From contig NZ_JAVHJU010000076.1 of NCBI RefSeq assembly GCF_031082405.1, forward strand, positions 1 through 64,000: a stretch of DNA of 64,000 nt. Direction: 5' to 3'. Within the stretch, counting starts at the first letter, position 1; each line of letters starts with the position of its first letter. The notes beneath the pieces are model-generated. The model worked only from the letters and a program-made list of their open reading frames with translations, was not told where the DNA came from and ran no database searches. Made by a program: the position numbers and the translations under genes. Source of the DNA: Amycolatopsis sp. A133. GTDB lineage: Bacteria; Actinomycetota; Actinomycetes; Mycobacteriales; Pseudonocardiaceae. Positions 1 through 9,049 of this stretch are shown in pieces.

Positions 1-149
1 AAGCGGCAAATGTACGGACGAGCAGGCTTTGCTCTCCTTCGCCACCGCATCCTCCTCGGGTAAGACCACCACCGAAATGCGCCAGAGCCGATCTTGGAAC
101 AGGCCCGACGGGGGTCGTGCTGGTAGCCCTGGTCGGCCAATTCATCCCG

Positions 150-354
150 GTGGACGCCGAGTCCACCTGGGGGCGTGACCGCCCGGCAGGCGACCGGCGA
201 CCTCGACGGCGGGCCGGTCTGGGGCACGCGGGTGTTCGGGATGCCGGCTGATCCGCCGCGCAAGAGCACCCATTACAACACCGAGGTGTCCGACGCCGCG
301 ATGAGCCTGATCGACGAGGTGGTGACCAAAGCCGAAGACACCGGGTTCACGCCG
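150..354 (+). pseudogene. Remnant of HypX/HoxX-like hydrogenase maturation protein (formyltransferase domain)
   Basis: A stretch of about 65 residues resembles the part of the HypX/HoxX N-terminal formyltransferase-like domain that carries the DGGPVWGTR and PRKSTHYN type motifs and a following helix (LIDEVVTKAEDTGF). The match starts in one frame (VDAESTWG, from 150) and continues in another (VTARQATGDLDGGPVW, from 175), so one base is out of place near 174. No start, no upstream domain and no enoyl-hydratase-like C-terminal half are present. I read it as a scrap of a larger gene. The family assignment is from remembered motifs only. Confidence 0.4.
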
Positions 355-363
355 CCAAGCCAC

Positions 364-729
364 CGCCAGCGGCCCGGCGCGGTGGGCAGGCCATGGTTTC
401 TGCCCACGCCAGGCGCACTTTTCTCGCTGCAGTCCCGCCGGCCCGACGGGGCCGGAACCATCCCGTCCGCCCCGCCCACGACTTACCGGGCCGAGACCTG
501 TTCGCTGATCGTGGTCGCGCGGTCCGCCGAATCGAACCTCCTCGGCCCCGCCCCGGCAGACCGGGACGGGGCTGATGGAGGTTCGGGGCCCTTCCGGCCG
601 TTGACCGCACGATTGCGGCGGTGCGGCTGGTCGTCGAGGAGCGCCCGTCGCGGCGGCTCGCGCCCAGCGGCGGGAGCCAGGTCGACGGCATCCGGATCCG
701 TGCCCACCGTCGGACCGGCGAGCTCGCGG
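364..729. other. Gene-free stretch
   Basis: Between the HypX-like scrap and the end of the desaturase gene I see no reading frame with a recognisable product. Several long open frames exist in this GC-rich DNA but they look like chance or shadow frames. Confidence 0.4.
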
Positions 730-1779
730 CTACCGGGCGGGTGCGCTCTTCGCGCGGAGTGGCGCGCTCGCGTCGTGCAGGTGTTGCAGGACGTAGTGGT
801 AGGTCTTCAGCAGCCCGCATTGGGCGTAGTCGATCCCGCGATCGGCGCAGAACGCTCGCACCAGGGGCTGCGCGCGGCGCAGGTTGGCGCGCGGCATGCT
901 GGGGAACAGGTGGTGCTCGATCTGGTAGTTCAGCCCGCCGAGCGTGAAGTCGACCCACGGACCACCGCGGACGTTGCGGCTGGTGAGCACCTGCTTGCGC
1001 AGGAAGTCGAGCTGCGTCTTGTCGGTGTAGGTGGGCATGCCCTTGTGGCCCGGCGCGAACGAGCAGCCCAGGTAGACCCCCCACAATCCCTGGTGCACGG
1101 CGATGAACGCCACCGCCACCGGCGGGGACAACACCACGAACACCGCACCGAGGTAGACACCGACGTGGACGAGCAGCAGCACCGCCTCGAGCCGGCGGGC
1201 TTTGACCTCGCCGCGCCACACCGCTTGGATGCCCGCCCAGTGCAGGCTCAGCCCTTCCAGCAACAGCAACGGGAAGAACAGCGCCGCCTGGTGCTTCGAG
1301 GTCCAGCGCACGAACCCGCTCTTCTCGGCCGACTGTCCCCGGGTGAAGGCGAGCAGCGGGATGTCGATGTCGGGATCTTCGCCTTCGTGGTTGGGATTGG
1401 CGTGGTGGCGTCGGTGCTTGCCCATCCACCAGCCGTAGCTCATCCCGACCACGGCGCCGAAGGCGTAGCCGGCCCGGTCGTTGGCGCGCCCGGTGCGGAA
1501 GATCTGGTTGTGGCCGGCGTCATGGCCGAGGAACGCGATCTGGGCGAACACCACCGCGAAGAACACCGCGGTGGCCAGCTGCCACCACGAATCGCCCAGC
1601 ACCGCGAACGTCACGCAGGCGCCGGCCAGCGCGAGCAGTGTGAGAGTGATCTTCACCGCGTAGTAGCCGTAGCGGCGGTCAAGCAGGCCTTCACCCTGCA
1701 CGAGGCGAACGAGATCACTGAAGTCGTTACGCGACTTCGCGCGAACGCCGACGTCGACGCTCTCCGGAGACGCAACCAT
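730..1779 (-). CDS. Membrane fatty acid desaturase (acyl-lipid type)
   Basis: Integral-membrane di-iron desaturase of 349 aa that would introduce double bonds into membrane lipid acyl chains. The three histidine boxes are intact: HDAGH (about residue 100), HRRHH (about 133) and QIEHH (about 285); the QxxHH form of the third box is typical of front-end and some bacterial acyl-lipid desaturases. Four or five hydrophobic segments are visible (around residues 45-65, 70-90, 110-125, 180-205 and 215-235). There is no fused cytochrome b5 domain, so a separate ferredoxin or reductase must supply electrons; none lies next to it. It appears to be a single-gene unit on the minus strand. The regiospecificity cannot be told. 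Confidence 0.9.
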   Translation of the reverse strand: MVASPESVDVGVRAKSRNDFSDLVRLVQGEGLLDRRYGYYAVKITLTLLALAGACVTFAVLGDSWWQLATAVFFAVVFAQIAFLGHDAGHNQIFRTGRANDRAGYAFGAVVGMSYGWWMGKHRRHHANPNHEGEDPDIDIPLLAFTRGQSAEKSGFVRWTSKHQAALFFPLLLLEGLSLHWAGIQAVWRGEVKARRLEAVLLLVHVGVYLGAVFVVLSPPVAVAFIAVHQGLWGVYLGCSFAPGHKGMPTYTDKTQLDFLRKQVLTSRNVRGGPWVDFTLGGLNYQIEHHLFPSMPRANLRRAQPLVRAFCADRGIDYAQCGLLKTYHYVLQHLHDASAPLRAKSAPAR

Positions 1780-1895
1780 GGAAGCCCTTCCCTATCATGG
1801 CGCCGGGGACCGGGGCGACCACATGTTCGCTACTTTGCCGGGCTTCCCCGCGGACTCACGGGCTAAACGAGACAGGACCGGCGCCACAAGAACCG

Positions 1896-2160
1896 TCAGG
1901 TGTTCACGGGAACGACCGCGGGCACGGGAACAACCGGCTTCCGGCGGCCACCGGGAAGGAGCTGCGGGGGTCGGCGGCCCGCCAGGTCCTCGACCCAGCC
2001 GAAGGCGAGCACGGCCACGGCCGTGAGGACGGCCGATGTCGCCGGGCGGATCCGGCGGAGCAGGCTTTCACGATGGGCGAACCCCGGCACCCAGCACGCC
2101 CCGAAGGTGACGAAGTCCGGCACGTCCTCGCCGATCGCCCCGAATCGGCCGGCGGAGAGC
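1896..2160 (-). pseudogene. C-terminal scrap of an unidentified membrane protein
   Basis: About 85 codons with strong third-position GC read as an acidic segment (FGAIGEDVPDFVTFGACW), then a basic turn and one hydrophobic helix (SAVLTAVAVLAFGW) and a proline/basic tail ending at 1896. The layout recalls the last segments of polytopic acyltransferase-like proteins, but I cannot name it. No upstream part is found in the same frame, so it is either a remnant or a frameshifted gene. Confidence 0.3.
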
Positions 2161-2855
2161 CCAGTACGGCATCTGTTGCCCCCGCTGTGGCTCTTCGGCC
2201 TGGTCGCGGTCGGGCTGATGCTCGCGCACGGCCGGGCCCGCGACACCGGCGACCTCGCCTTGAGCTGGCCGCAGCTGGTGCTCTGGGTGTTCCCGATCCG
2301 ACCGCGACGGTGACGGTGGCGAAGTGGTGGCCCTGCTGCTGGTGCACCGCCGCCGGCCCGCTCGTGCCATTCTGCGCTCCGCCTGCGGGCTGCTGTCCCC
2401 CTGGCACGTTGCCGCCCGCTACCGCGGACAGGCGGAGGACGTTCGCGGGTATGGCGATCCGCGGCCCGGACTTCCGGCCCGTCCCCGGCGACTGCTTCTC
2501 TCCCGCGCCGGCGGCGGGCTGCCACCCCGCGCCCGGCGCAGCCGGCAGTCCGCCCGGTGCGGAATTCGACTCGGCGTCGCCGGAGGCGGACGTCGCCGGC
2601 TGGTTGGCCGGCAACAGCCCCGTACCGGTGATGAACGCGACCCCGCGACGGCCGGCACTCCGGCCGAACCAGCCGCCGGCGCCCGCTCGGATCGGCGAAC
2701 ACCGGATCGAGGCGACGGTTCGCCTCGACTTCGAGCCTCGATCGCCGAATCGTGCCCCACCGGAAGTGGGGCTAAGATTCGGAAAGAGCAGCACGTCGCG
2801 GCAACCCCGGACCCCGGTGGCCGAACACACGTCACCCGCCCACCGGGAGCAGCCG
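2161..2855. other. Long stretch without a recognisable gene
   Basis: Frames are open on both strands because of high GC, but none shows a consistent domain. A short hydrophobic run is readable on the plus strand near 2175-2300 (WLFGLVAVGLMLAHG), perhaps another membrane-protein scrap. Confidence 0.35.
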
Positions 2856-3026
2856 ATGACCAGCGTCCAGCACACGACGAAACCACCCATCACGCGCGAG
2901 TTCGGCCGGCGAGCAGCCAACGCCTGGGTCCGCGCCGCGGACGCCGGCATCATCGACGCCGCGGAACTCGTCTGGTTGCTGGACCACCTGCCGGTGGATT
3001 CAGCGCGGCCGAAGGTGAACGGATGA
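2856..3026 (+). CDS. Small hypothetical protein coupled to the HTH gene
   Basis: A 56-aa protein beginning MTSVQHTTKPPITREFG, with an alanine-rich amphipathic segment (FGRRAANAWVRAADAG) and an acidic-hydrophobic one (IIDAAELVWLLDHLP). GGGAGCAG precedes the ATG. Its TGA overlaps the ATG of the next gene, which argues for translational coupling and a joint role. I do not recognise the family. A leucine-rich surface of this size could be a partner of the HTH protein; that is a guess. Confidence 0.5.
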   Translation: MTSVQHTTKPPITREFGRRAANAWVRAADAGIIDAAELVWLLDHLPVDSARPKVNG

Positions 3027-3511
3027 CCGCCGAGAGCCGCTCCCGGTCCTCGGTGGCGGGCACCGTGCCGGAGTGGGAGTCAGCGGAGGTCGATCTGCCC
3101 GGCCGGATGCTGACGCTGGTGTACCGGGTCGCGTGCCAGACCGGCCATTCCCGGCGGACGAGTGCCACCTTGTGCCGCCGAATCCTTTGTGCACAGCCGA
3201 AAGCCACCGAATCGCGGGCGGTCGTGGACGCCGGACGGCAGGTGCGCGCCCGCGTCCTGCTGGAGCTGCGCGCCGACCTGGGCCGGCGGATCGACCGGCC
3301 ACGGCTGGACGCGGCACTGCGGGACGCGGTGCTGCTCGACGAAGTGACGCTGTTACCGCCTCGCCAGCGCTTCGCCTTGTGGTCGACGGCGGTGGACCAC
3401 CTCACGACGGCCGAACTCGCCACCCGCACCGGCTGGACCTCCCCTCAGATCGCCCGGCTGCTGCGGGGTGCGCTGCGAACCGTGACTTCGAAGGCCACGT
3501 TGCCCGCGTGA
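3023..3511 (+). CDS. Sigma-region-4-like helix-turn-helix protein
   Basis: 162-aa protein. The last 55 residues (LPPRQRFALWSTAVDHL then TAELATRTGWTSPQIARLL) have the shape of sigma factor region 4: a leading LPPRQR-type helix followed by a helix-turn-helix. No region 2 is visible, so it is not a complete ECF sigma factor; it may be a stand-alone DNA-binding or sigma-interacting regulator. A decayed homologue lies at 31090-31598, again beside a FAS1 lipoprotein gene, so the two copies may belong to a duplicated locus. It converges on the FAS1 gene at 3626-4291. Confidence 0.6.
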   Translation: MTAESRSRSSVAGTVPEWESAEVDLPGRMLTLVYRVACQTGHSRRTSATLCRRILCAQPKATESRAVVDAGRQVRARVLLELRADLGRRIDRPRLDAALRDAVLLDEVTLLPPRQRFALWSTAVDHLTTAELATRTGWTSPQIARLLRGALRTVTSKATLPA

Positions 3512-3625
3512 GGGCGCTCGACAACGTCGTCGCGACGCCGCGGCCCCGGTGGTGCTCGGAGCTGCGGCGGCGGCTGCTGGTGCCGGGCCGGCCTGCTGCG
3601 GAAAGACAGGCGGGCCGGAGACCGG

Positions 3626-4291
3626 TTACTTGTTCGTGCCGGGGGTGAGGACCTTGTCGATGACGAAGACGGTGGCGTTCTTGGTGGGGATGTTGCCGCA
3701 CAGGACCTTGGCGCCGTTGACGGTCATGGTGTCGCCCGAGCCTTCGATCTTCAGCGCGCCACCGGCGGTGTCGAGGGACTCGAGCGTGCCGGCGGACTCC
3801 AGGCCCTTGGCGTCGTAACGCTGGCCGACGACGTGGTACTGCAGGATCGGGGACAGCTCGGCCGGCTTGCCCGCGAGCTCGGTGAACTTGGCGTCGCCGA
3901 GGGCGGCGAAGGCCGGGTCGGCCGGGGCGAACACCGTGATGGCCTGCTGGCTGTTGAGGGTGTCGACGAGGTTGGTGGCCTTGACCGCGGCGACCAGCTT
4001 GGTCAGCAGCGGGTTCGTCGACGCGGCGGAGGCGACGGGCTGCGGGCCCATCGAGTCCAGTGAGCCGGGCGCGGACCCCTGCGGCAGCTGCGAACACGCC
4101 GGGCCGAAGACGTCGGCGTTGGTGGTCACGCCGTTCGCGGCGGCCATGCTGGGCGACGGCGCGGCCATCGAGGGGGTCGGAGCCGGGGCGCCGGAGCTGC
4201 CCGAGGATGCGGTGTCGTTGCTGCCACACGCGGTCAGCGTGAGCGCGGCGGCCGCGGTGAGACCGAGACCGGCGATACGAAGATTACGCAC
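3626..4291 (-). CDS. FAS1 (fasciclin) domain lipoprotein, MPT70/MPT83-like
   Basis: 221-aa surface lipoprotein. Residues 1-21 form a signal peptide ending in a lipobox (LTLTAC), followed by a Ser/Ala/Pro linker and one FAS1 domain (about 80-220) with hallmark stretches TVFAPADPAFAAL and LQYHVVGQRYD. The GTG start is chosen because the basic MRNLRIAG head of the signal peptide begins there, with GGAG upstream. In mycobacteria, proteins of this family (MPT70, MPT83) are controlled by SigK and its anti-sigma RskA, and a sigK-rskA pair lies only 1.9 kb away. The preceding gene is a broken sulfite-oxidase-family gene. A close second copy is at 29252-29926. Confidence 0.88.
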   Translation of the reverse strand: MRNLRIAGLGLTAAAALTLTACGSNDTASSGSSGAPAPTPSMAAPSPSMAAANGVTTNADVFGPACSQLPQGSAPGSLDSMGPQPVASAASTNPLLTKLVAAVKATNLVDTLNSQQAITVFAPADPAFAALGDAKFTELAGKPAELSPILQYHVVGQRYDAKGLESAGTLESLDTAGGALKIEGSGDTMTVNGAKVLCGNIPTKNATVFVIDKVLTPGTNK

Positions 4292-4405
4292 GAATATTCA
4301 CTCCAATTGGATGATGCGGCCGAGGCGAACTGAGCGGCGCTGCCTCTGGTCACTGGTTATTCGATCCCGGCGGCGAACCGGATTGGTCAATCGGGAAGGA
4401 ATTTC

Positions 4406-6027
4406 TCAGGCGGCGGTGAAAGTGCCGTTGTGCCAGCCGGTGGCGCCGTCCGGGACGGTCCCGGCGCGCTGGTCGGTCTTGGTGTAGCCGGATTTGTCGG
4501 TGGCGCGGCAGAACACCTGGTGCACCCCGGTGGGCAGGTCGACCTCGGTCCGCCACATCCGCCAGGTGTTGCGGTTGACCTCTTGCGAGAGCGTGGCTTC
4601 ACGCCAGGGACCTTGCTCGATCCGGACTTCGACCTTGGCGATCCCGGTGTGCTGGGCCCAGGCGACCCCCGCCACGCGCACTTTCCCTTGGCTACGTTGG
4701 CGAAACCGCGGTGGGAGTCGATCCGCGACTCGGTCCTGATCGGCGCCTCCTGGCCCCAGCCGCGTTTCAACCAGTACGCGTGGCGCGCGGCCCAGGTGGT
4801 GACCTCGATGTCCACGACCCACTTCGCCGCCGACACGTACCCGAACAAGCCAGGTGTCACCAGCCGGGCCGGGAACCCGTGCTCCAGCGGCAGCGGTTCG
4901 CCGTTCATCCCGATCGCGAGCATCGCGCCGCGGTCGCGATCCTGCGCCGCGCCGACGGGGTGCCCGACGTCCAGCCGTCCACGCTCCGGCAGAACAGCTG
5001 CTCGGAGCCGGGTTTCACGCCGGCTTCGGCGAGCAGGTCGGCGAGGTCGACGCCGATGAAGTTCGACGTCGACACGTAGTCGCCGCCGACCTCGTTGGAC
5101 ACGCACGTCATCGTCACCGTGCGCTCGACCAGCGGCCGGTTGCGGATGTCGTCGAAGCGGTAGCGCACTTCCCGCTCGACCATGCCGTGCAGCCGCAGTG
5201 TCCGGTCCTCGGCCCGCAGCTGCGGCACCGACAACGCGGTATCCACCCGGTAGAAGTTCGCGTTCGGCGTCAGGAACGGTGGAGTCCCGAGCTTCGCTAA
5301 GTCGGCGTCGGCCGGAATCATCGGCGCGGTCCGCGCCGGAACCAGCTTTCCGATCGCCTCCGGCGACGCGGGGCGTCTCGCGACGAGCTGATCAGCTGAC
5401 CGCCGAGCCCGGCCGCGCCGACGCCGGCGACGACCCCGGCACCCCCGAGCAGGAACGCGCTCCGGGACGTCCCGGCCTGCACCCCGGACTTCGCTGACCA
5501 CCAAGTGCGAGGCTCGATCCGGTGCAAGAGAAGGAAAACGGCGATGCCGGTGACCAGGCTGGCGAGCGGCGCGAGCAGCGCCACCGCGGTCAGGTCCGGG
5601 CGCTGGTAAACGGCGATGGCGCCGACGAGCCCGAACAGGGCGATGAGCGCGGTGCCGGGTACCGGCGATCGTCGCGAAAGGACACCGGCGAGCGCGGCGA
5701 CACCCACCATGCTGCCCAGCAGCACCAGCTTGTCGTAAGTGCCGAAAGTGCGGACGGCGAAGTCCTTCAGCTCCACCGGGGTGAGGTCGATGGCGCCGTT
5801 GCCCACCGCCAGGTAAGGCGAGGCATTGACACTGATGAATCCCGCCACCAGGTGCCGGCCGCCAGCGCGGCGGCGAGGGCGAGGATCCCGGTGAACGCGG
5901 CCGCGAAGAATCGCAACCGTGTCCGCTGCGGCGGAGGGGGCTGGTCGGGCTTCTTCTCGATAGTTGCGGCATTCGGCGTGCCGGCTCGCCGGGATTGGTC
6001 TCGCCACCTTATCGAGACCCGTATCAC
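4406..6027 (-). pseudogene. Sulfite-oxidase-family molybdopterin oxidoreductase with N-terminal membrane domain, frameshifted
   Basis: Read across frames this is a membrane-anchored molybdopterin oxidoreductase: an N-terminal domain with about five hydrophobic segments (for example LVLLGSMVGVAALAGVL), then the Mo-binding domain with the presumed Mo-ligand cysteine in VTMTCVSNEVGGDY, then the C-terminal dimerisation-like domain ending WHNGTFTAA. The coding signal changes frame near 5855, 5390, 4945 and 4685, so no single frame spans it. Either the gene is dead or four bases are miscalled. It lies 114 bases upstream of the FAS1 lipoprotein gene and next to sigK-rskA, an arrangement that suggests a SigK-controlled envelope module. 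Confidence 0.75.
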
Positions 6028-6167
6028 CCATTTCGGTGAGCGCGAGCATCGGCCGGGCCTCGTACCAATACGCCGGGTCGTCGCCGACGAATCAGAGGCA
6101 ACAGCTCACCCGCACCGCGGACGATCCGCCGTAGGGCGAGCTCGGCTCCGGCCGGGAAGGATCCACC

Positions 6168-6776
6168 ATGGCCGCCGCGCGCACCACCCTCACCGCTCTT
6201 CCACCACTACCCGGCGATGCCCTCGTCGTCCCCTCGACGCCCGAGGAGCTTCTCGGACGAGCCGCCGTTGGTGACGAGCGGGCTTTCGCCGAACTCCACG
6301 ACCGGCTCGCCGGTCCGATTTTCGGGACCGTGCTGCGGGTTCTCCGGTCCCGGGCCCAAGCCGAAGAGGCCGCCCAAGAGGTGCTGCTCGAGATCTGGCG
6401 CAAAGCCACGCAGTTCGACCCGGTCCGCGCCAAGCTCCTGGCTTGGGCACTGACCATCGCGCACCGCCGTGCCGTCGACCGGGTCCGCGCCGAACGGTCC
6501 GCCCGAGACCGGGAGGACCGCGACCAGCGGCTGGATCCGCGCCGTCCCTACGACGACGTCGCCGAGACCGCGTTGTCGACCGAGGAACAGCATCTGGTCC
6601 GCGAGGCGCTGTCCACCCTCACCGAGCTGCAGCGGGAATCGGTCCTGCTGGCCTATTTCGACGGGTTCACCTGCCGTGAAGTCGCCGAGAAGCTCGGAGT
6701 GGCCACCGGCACAGTCAAGACCCGCATGCGCGACGGCCTGATCCGGCTGCGGGACGCGTTGGGAGCAACCCGATGA
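6168..6776 (+). CDS. sigK: ECF RNA polymerase sigma factor SigK
   Basis: 202-aa ECF sigma factor. Region 2 spans about residues 35-105 (AEEAAQEVLLEIWRKATQFD, then IAHRRAVDRVRAE, a typical region 2.3/2.4 helix), and region 4 about 140-198 (LTELQRESVLLAYFDGFTC and EVAEKLGVATGTVKTRMRDG). The short unstructured N-terminus is normal for the group. It overlaps the following gene by four bases (ATGA), and that gene encodes an RskA-type anti-sigma factor, which is the basis for calling this SigK. Expected role: transcription of envelope genes, plausibly the neighbouring FAS1 and molybdoenzyme genes, and autoregulation. Confidence 0.85.
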   Translation: MAAARTTLTALPPLPGDALVVPSTPEELLGRAAVGDERAFAELHDRLAGPIFGTVLRVLRSRAQAEEAAQEVLLEIWRKATQFDPVRAKLLAWALTIAHRRAVDRVRAERSARDREDRDQRLDPRRPYDDVAETALSTEEQHLVREALSTLTELQRESVLLAYFDGFTCREVAEKLGVATGTVKTRMRDGLIRLRDALGATR

Positions 6777-7480
6777 CCACCGCCGACGCCCACACGCTGA
6801 CCGGCGCGTACGCCCTCGACGCGGTCACCGACGTCGAACGTGCCGCCTTCACCCGGCACCTGGGCGAGTGCCCGGCCTGCGCCCGCGAAGTCGCCGAATT
6901 CCGCGAAACGGCCGTCAAGCTCGCGATGGCGGCGACCACCCACCCCACCGGCCGGCTGCGCAGCAGAGTCCTCGCCGGCATCACCATGACGCGGCAGCTC
7001 CCGCCGGTGGTCGCGACACCGACGCGGAACCGCCGGCCGTGGCGCACGCGCGCCGCCGTCGCCGTGACCGCCGTGGCCGCCGCCGCGGTCGCCGGCGGAA
7101 TGAGCATCGGCTCGTCGCCGCCGGAACCGGCGCCATCGACTCAGCTCGCCGGTCCCACCGGGGTGCACGGTGCGCCGGATGTCACGGTGTTGCGCGCCGA
7201 CAGCACCGGCGGCGGTTCCGTCGTCGTGCACCTTTCGCGACAACGAGGTGAAGTCGCCGTCGCCGCGCAAGCTCTGCTTCCTCTCGACACGGGCCACGCC
7301 TACCAGGTGTGGCTCATCGGAACCCGGGGCGCGCAGTCTGCCGGGCTGGTGCCCGGCGTGTCCGGGATCGTCGCGGCGCGGCTTCCGGCGGACGTCGACC
7401 GGATCGGCATCACCACGGAACCCGCGGCGGGCTCCCCGCAGCCGACGACTCCGGCGGTGGCCCGCGTACCCCTCGCCTGA
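6773..7480 (+). CDS. rskA: Anti-sigma-K factor RskA
   Basis: 235-aa membrane anti-sigma factor that should hold SigK inactive until released by regulated proteolysis. The N-terminal zinc-type anti-sigma motif is present (HLGECPAC, with an HxxxCxxC spacing around residues 29-36), a single membrane helix lies at about 86-105 (AVAVTAVAAAAVAGG), and an extracytoplasmic RskA domain follows (LLPLDTGHAYQVWLIGTRG). Its ATG overlaps the sigK stop, giving one transcription unit. All features of an intact SigK/RskA switch are visible. Confidence 0.87.
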   Translation: MTTADAHTLTGAYALDAVTDVERAAFTRHLGECPACAREVAEFRETAVKLAMAATTHPTGRLRSRVLAGITMTRQLPPVVATPTRNRRPWRTRAAVAVTAVAAAAVAGGMSIGSSPPEPAPSTQLAGPTGVHGAPDVTVLRADSTGGGSVVVHLSRQRGEVAVAAQALLPLDTGHAYQVWLIGTRGAQSAGLVPGVSGIVAARLPADVDRIGITTEPAAGSPQPTTPAVARVPLA

Positions 7481-7704
7481 GGTGCGTGCCGCGCGAAATC
7501 GTCCAGCAGATCGGCAACGCCGGTCGACGGAATCGAAATTGCCGGCCTGGTCACGGTGCGAAAGGTGATCACGGGTGTCCCCGGAATCGTCGAGCAGCGG
7601 CGCCATCTCCGGTGTTGCCGGTGATGGTGCCGCTGTGGTGCAAAACCCACTCGACGTATCCACAAGAGACGCAGGATTCCGGCACGGCCCTCGCCCGCAA
7701 CGCC

Positions 7705-7739
7705 GAACGGCCGCGCCCCCACTCGAGGCGCGGCCGTTC
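7705..7739. terminator. Stem-loop between convergent rskA and the RTX gene
   Basis: A perfect 11-bp inverted repeat (GAACGGCCGCG at 7705-7715, CGCGGCCGTTC at 7729-7739) with a 13-base loop lies between two genes that point at each other. There is no clear T-run, which is common for actinomycete terminators. Confidence 0.6.
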
Positions 7740-7786
7740 TCGTCGCCCCGGTTTCGTCCGGGGCAGGGACTGGATCAGCTGTTGGT

Positions 7787-8515
7787 CTACGGCGTGGTCG
7801 GGAGGACGCAGGCGTAGCTCAGCGGGAGCAGGTTCACGAACGTGCCGCCGGCCCCGGTGCAGATCCGGCCGGCCTCCGTGACGCGGCGGTTGGTGGGACT
7901 GAGGGGATTGAACACGCAGACGTAGCCGACCGGGTTCGCGGTGAGGGACAATACGCCGCCGGTCGCGGTGCACAGCTGGGTTGCGTTCGCCGTACCCGAG
8001 CCCGGGCCCGTCGTCGGCGGGGTGCTGGTGTTTTCGCAGCTTGCGTGGATGTCGGGGTCGGGTGCGGGGCCCTGGCAGGTGTCGGTACCGAGGCCGCCGT
8101 CGAGACTGTCCTGGCTGCCGTCGTTGGATGCGCCGATGAGGGTGTCGTTTCCGGCGCTGCCGGAGATCGTGTCGATGCCCAGGCCGCCGGTGAGGGTGTC
8201 GTTGCCGGTGCCGCCGGTGATGGTGTCGTTGCCGTCCCCGCCGTTGATCGTGTCGTCGAAGTCCGAGCCGGTGATCGTGTCGTTTCCCCCGTTGCCGTTG
8301 ATGGTCTTGCCGGGGTTCGTGCCGCCGCAGTCGATCGTGTCGTTGCCGGGAGTGCCGATCACGGTCGTATCGGTCTGGGTCACCCCGGCGCTCACGACGC
8401 AGTTGACGGCGGCATCGGCGGTCAGCGGGGCGATCACCCACATGACGGGAACCGCAAGTACTCCGGCCAGCGCGGCGACGAATCCCCGGTGGAATTGAGT
8501 CTGTTGAATTCTCAT
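7787..8515 (-). CDS. Secreted RTX-type calcium-binding protein
   Basis: 242-aa exported protein. A signal peptide covers roughly residues 1-36 (VAALAGVLAVPVMWVIAPLT, ending TADAA). Residues 50-130 hold about seven glycine/aspartate nonapeptides of the GGxGxDxI/L kind (GGDGNDTITGGTGNDTLTGG), which fold as a calcium-filled beta roll. A Thr/Pro linker and a C-terminal part with regularly placed cysteines (TQLCTATGGV, YVCVFNPL, GRICTGAGG, YACVLP) follow; the two repeats of CxxxGGxF/L-type look like a small duplicated domain. There is no RTX transporter nearby, so general secretion is likely. A 35-bp stem-loop sits 48 bases beyond the stop. Confidence 0.82.
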   Translation of the reverse strand: MRIQQTQFHRGFVAALAGVLAVPVMWVIAPLTADAAVNCVVSAGVTQTDTTVIGTPGNDTIDCGGTNPGKTINGNGGNDTITGSDFDDTINGGDGNDTITGGTGNDTLTGGLGIDTISGSAGNDTLIGASNDGSQDSLDGGLGTDTCQGPAPDPDIHASCENTSTPPTTGPGSGTANATQLCTATGGVLSLTANPVGYVCVFNPLSPTNRRVTEAGRICTGAGGTFVNLLPLSYACVLPTTP

Positions 8516-9049
8516 GGCTTCATTTCCTGGAACGCAATTCAGCGATGACTCACATGGGCGCGGCGCGCCACCGTGACTGAGTTGTGCGGATCACCAGCCA
8601 TTCACCGTCGCCGTACTGCCGGCGTGCGCTCCTGAGCGCAGAAGAACCTCGGCTCGTGATCTGCATCCGCGATCATCGCGGACTGTCACGTCACCGAGGT
8701 CCGGGGCAACGACACACGAATCTACCCCTGCGTTCGCCTGAATCAATACCGGAGTCCCCCGAATGGACGCACTCTCCCCGACGCCGACACGAACCCCTCT
8801 CGGAGGCACTCGGTTCGACGCGGCGCCGGCCCACGGCGATCGCGGGGCTGACCGATCTCCGAGCCGGCGCGTCGGCACGCTTGCGGCCCGAATGGCGGAA
8901 ACATCGCGGGCGCACCGGGCGGAACGGCTCAAGCTGTTCCCCCAGCTCGTCGGTAGCGCTTCCTCACGCATACCAAGATTCCGGAAAGTCACGCAGGCGA
9001 CGCGAGGACGACAGTGCAGACTTCGTCATCAAGCGGACGCGGCGGCCGA
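8516..9049. other. Gene-free stretch upstream of the RTX gene
   Basis: No convincing coding frame on either strand. It should hold the promoter and leader of the RTX gene (the first ~80 bases are less GC-rich) and the 3' flank of the CHAT-like gene. Confidence 0.4.

Noticed and set aside
175..1866. A 563-codon open frame on the plus strand
   Set aside because: Beyond the short HypX-like scrap it is antisense to the desaturase and rich in arginine and alanine.
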